From an uncultured Fibrobacter sp. (lineage in GTDB: Bacteria > Fibrobacterota > Fibrobacteria > Fibrobacterales > Fibrobacteraceae), in the NCBI RefSeq assembly GCF_947166265.1, contig NZ_CAMVDO010000014.1, forward strand, positions 1 through 64,000: a stretch of 64,000 nt of DNA. Reading direction: 5' to 3'. The translations under genes and the position numbers were made by a program. Below, piece by piece: positions 61,557 to 64,000 of this stretch (within the stretch, counting starts at the first letter, position 1; every line of letters begins with the position of its first letter). The notes under the pieces were generated by a model, which saw nothing but the letters and a program-made list of their open reading frames with translations, made no database searches and was not told the DNA's origin.

Positions 61557-64000
61557 ATGAAGTGCAACAACTTTTTCCGGGGTTTGCTGTTATGCCTATC
61601 CCTTTTAGTAGTTAATACGATCGCCCAGGACTATGTCGCTATAGCCCACGTTATTTATGACGGCAATAACCTTTATTACGCCGATAACGAAGAAAAGCTC
61701 AAGTTCAAGAATCTTTCTAAAGAAGACGATGGCACGTTCACCATCAAGTTCACCAACGAAAGGCTTGCGGACGGAAAGGATGCTGTGCGCCAGCTGCGTT
61801 TCGGCTCTTTTTGCGAAGAGGGAAAGGATTCCTGCCTAACGTACTTGAACCCGGGCCATGAGCCGTTCCTTATCGAGCTTTTCCCGGATTACAGGAGCGG
61901 TGTTGCGGATCAGCCTGTCTACGAGGCATGGGTTCAGATAAATGCGGACTCGACGGTGGAAATTTTCCAGACCAAGCCCGTTATCGTGGAACCTGCTAAA
62001 AAGACGATCCGTTTCCTTGCTCCGTGGACCAATACGGGCGTTTCCATTGTGCTGGGCGGCAAGGCCGACTACATGAATCCTATCGGCGGTAACTATTGCG
62101 GATGGTTCGAGTACCAGTCCGTGCTTACTCCCAAGGATGCCTATGTCTATTTCAAGCAGACGATTGGTGGCAACTATGTCGGTAAGGACGGTATCTATCA
62201 GGAAGAAGTCTCTATAGAAAATGAAATAAAGCTCGATTCCGTTCTCGCCATTTCCGATACCGTGTGGATCCTCGCGACGATGTACGGCGAACCCGAACTT
62301 TCTACGGAGTTCCCCGGCGAACTGGGAGACTGCCCGGTCAAGGTTCTCCCGGTGATGATGTTCGACTGGCTGCATGGCAGTGAAAGCGACGAAAAGAATG
62401 CGACCAATCAGGCGGGTACCACAAGCCAGGACTTTGGTACCGGCGGATGCAAGAAAGGCGATGGTCGGTCCATTATGAAGGGAATGGTCGAAAAGGAACT
62501 TGGCCCCAACGGTGTTCCCGTACGAGCTTCGAATTTCCCCTCCGACTGTAAGCTTACGGATCACCTTGACAACTGGTTTATTCCCGAAGTGGTTGCCCAT
62601 GATGCCGCCGGCAATTCGTACACCAATGCCACTTGCCGCGACCTGGAACTGAACCTGACTGCCGATGGTTTCTGGCTTGGGCAGAAGAATACCGAAAGCC
62701 CCGAAAAGGGTCTGTTCTTCCTGGATGATTTTGAATATCTGGATTCGGCAAAGACGGTTCCGAACCCGATGTACGACAACATCAATTCCGAAAAGTACGG
62801 GACGCACAATTACGGCTTTACCATGGCGCTCCAGGCCCAGTTCGAATATGTGAAGGGCCAGTACTTCGAGTTCCTGGGCGATGACGACGTTTGGGTGTTC
62901 ATCGACAACAAACTTGTGGTGGACATTGGCGGACAGCACGAGGCCAAGGAAGGAAAGGTCAAGCTGGATACGCTCGGACTGACGGAAGGCGAAACTTATT
63001 CGTTCAGGATTTTCTACGCAGAACGCCACAAGAACCAGTCCAATTTCAAGATGCGCACCTCGATGGACCTGAAGGCCGAGGCGAGCATGTTCCTGACGGA
63101 CCTCTCGACCGACCCGAAGCTGATTCAGAAGGAAGTGTGGCAGATTGTGCGCAAGAAGGCGCTTTCCTGCGATTTCTTGAACACGTCGACCGATACGACG
63201 CAAGAACGCGGACCGTCTAACTTTGTCTTGTATGGCCGTAGCCTTGGCAAGGGTGGCGTGTCGCTCAAGACGCTCGATTCGCTCTACTATTCGGGCATTA
63301 CTGTCAGTAACGACTTTACGATGGTGACGGTCGATACCAAGGCAATCGGCAAGGCGCAGGCGCTTCCGCCCGGCAACTACTATATCCGCGTACGCCTCAA
63401 GAGTAACCCGGACGAATACAAGGATGTCCCGTTCACGATTGAACCGTATGAACTGCCGAATTTGGCCTTTGCAAGCATCAAGGATTCCTCTTACTTTATC
63501 GTAAACTTCGAGGATCCCGAAAATCCAGATACTTCTTTCTTTGACCAGTTCTGGGGCCCCTTCGGGGATTCTCTCAGCCGCAATGTCGTAAGCGACACCT
63601 TGCCCATCAGCCTGCAAAAGGGCGAAACGATGTGGGCGGGCCGTTCCTACCCGGTCAATATCATGTATGTCGAGGACTGGGCTTCTGTCTATAGCGGCGT
63701 TGCCGTGCAGATCAAGACGTCTACTCCGAATCTTGTCGTCTGCGATTCCGTAGGAAACCCGATTGACGAGGTGGTCTTGATGAATGGCCGTGCAATCTTC
63801 TTTGTGAAGGCGACTGACGAAGTGGTAGACGGCGTACTGACCGCATCTTCCTTTGGTGCAAAGAACAAGGAAATCCAGTGGACTAAAATCAACATCAAGG
63901 TCCCGCCGGTGCCGCAGATCAAGGTTGCTTCCATATACGACAATACGGGCGACGGACGTGCCGACTTCATTTCGATCGAGTTCAACAAGCCCCTTGGAGG
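61557..64000 (+). CDS. Secreted fibro-slime domain protein (3' end outside the window)
   Basis: At least 814 residues; open to the last base. Signal peptide FRGLLLCLSLLVVNTIAQ. An N-terminal beta domain of about 110 residues is followed by a CBM-like region (VSIVLGGKADYMNPIGGNYCGWF). The fibro-slime/PA14-like domain occupies about 260-505, with DWLHG, then FLGDDDVWVFIDNKLVVDIGG, HEAKEGKV and SFRIFYAERHKNQSNFKM. Ig-like repeats follow (SLKTLDSLYYSGITV ..., IKTSTPNLVVCDSVGNPIDE), ending in DNTGDGRADFISIEF, which looks like the start of a calcium-binding segment. It is a second, larger relative of the gene at 30065. Confidence 0.85.
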   Translation, partial: MKCNNFFRGLLLCLSLLVVNTIAQDYVAIAHVIYDGNNLYYADNEEKLKFKNLSKEDDGTFTIKFTNERLADGKDAVRQLRFGSFCEEGKDSCLTYLNPGHEPFLIELFPDYRSGVADQPVYEAWVQINADSTVEIFQTKPVIVEPAKKTIRFLAPWTNTGVSIVLGGKADYMNPIGGNYCGWFEYQSVLTPKDAYVYFKQTIGGNYVGKDGIYQEEVSIENEIKLDSVLAISDTVWILATMYGEPELSTEFPGELGDCPVKVLPVMMFDWLHGSESDEKNATNQAGTTSQDFGTGGCKKGDGRSIMKGMVEKELGPNGVPVRASNFPSDCKLTDHLDNWFIPEVVAHDAAGNSYTNATCRDLELNLTADGFWLGQKNTESPEKGLFFLDDFEYLDSAKTVPNPMYDNINSEKYGTHNYGFTMALQAQFEYVKGQYFEFLGDDDVWVFIDNKLVVDIGGQHEAKEGKVKLDTLGLTEGETYSFRIFYAERHKNQSNFKMRTSMDLKAEASMFLTDLSTDPKLIQKEVWQIVRKKALSCDFLNTSTDTTQERGPSNFVLYGRSLGKGGVSLKTLDSLYYSGITVSNDFTMVTVDTKAIGKAQALPPGNYYIRVRLKSNPDEYKDVPFTIEPYELPNLAFASIKDSSYFIVNFEDPENPDTSFFDQFWGPFGDSLSRNVVSDTLPISLQKGETMWAGRSYPVNIMYVEDWASVYSGVAVQIKTSTPNLVVCDSVGNPIDEVVLMNGRAIFFVKATDEVVDGVLTASSFGAKNKEIQWTKINIKVPPVPQIKVASIYDNTGDGRADFISIEFNKPLG

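Overview
The window reads as chromosome of a cellulolytic gut bacterium of the genus Fibrobacter (phylum Fibrobacterota, FCB group). The pointers are two fibro-slime domain proteins, a TIGR02147-type regulator next to a lipoprotein, a DUF4954 hexapeptide protein, secreted GH30 and GH26 glycosidases carrying Bacteroidetes-like C-terminal sorting tails, and promoters that resemble the Bacteroidetes -7 element TAnnTTTG rather than TATAAT. No rRNA lies in the window. Identification is by recall of families and motifs; no search was run.

Layout. 1-2.96 kb: end of an unknown gene, a secreted GH30 glycosidase and a small membrane protein. 3.0-9.6 kb: an M48-like peptidase and DUF4954 protein on the minus strand, diverging across a 28-bp gap from an unknown protein and a GT4 glycosyltransferase, then an EF-G-like GTPase and a 14-residue-repeat coiled-coil protein. 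9.7-11.3 kb: a Y-family polymerase with a YolD-like partner. 11.4-15.6 kb: TIGR02147 regulator plus lipoprotein, a TrmB-like methyltransferase and another lipoprotein. 15.66-17.42 kb: a preQ1-I riboswitch followed by queC-queD-queE.

17.43-26.85 kb is an accessory island built from duplicated parts: two giant DUF285 (BspA-type) 24-residue-repeat proteins without signal peptides, two trypsin-like proteases, two DUF3298-like membrane-anchored proteins, a small membrane protein and an M15-like peptidase. Leader and terminator sequences were duplicated with the genes, and a single DUF285 repeat unit is left as a relic in the queE terminator. 26.9-34.2 kb holds a fused MFS/spermidine synthase, a fibro-slime protein, a thioesterase and a lipoprotein.

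34.35-48.86 kb is the conserved core: tRNA-Thr, tRNA-Tyr, tRNA-Thr, tuf, rpmG, tRNA-Trp, secE, nusG, rplK, rplA, rplJ, rplL, rpoB, rpoC, rpsL, rpsG. fusA does not follow rpsG. 49-53.3 kb is a two-gene secreted cassette whose second product resembles the calcium-binding and pore domains of anthrax protective antigen/binary toxin B. 53.4-57.9 kb: an acyltransferase, a GH26 mannanase and a divergent GntR-type regulator with two winged-helix domains. 58-64 kb: enolase with a Lys/Cys tail, three tandem 94-bp structured repeats, pta, and a truncated fibro-slime protein.

Two signals not explained by ordinary annotation stand out. First, about nine genes have a TAnnTTTG-like element only 4-6 nt before the ATG, which predicts leaderless mRNAs. 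Second, the 94-bp repeats between eno and pta show compensatory base changes between copies, the mark of a structured RNA read on the plus strand. Dispersed intergenic-type repeats have also invaded several conserved reading frames in frame.
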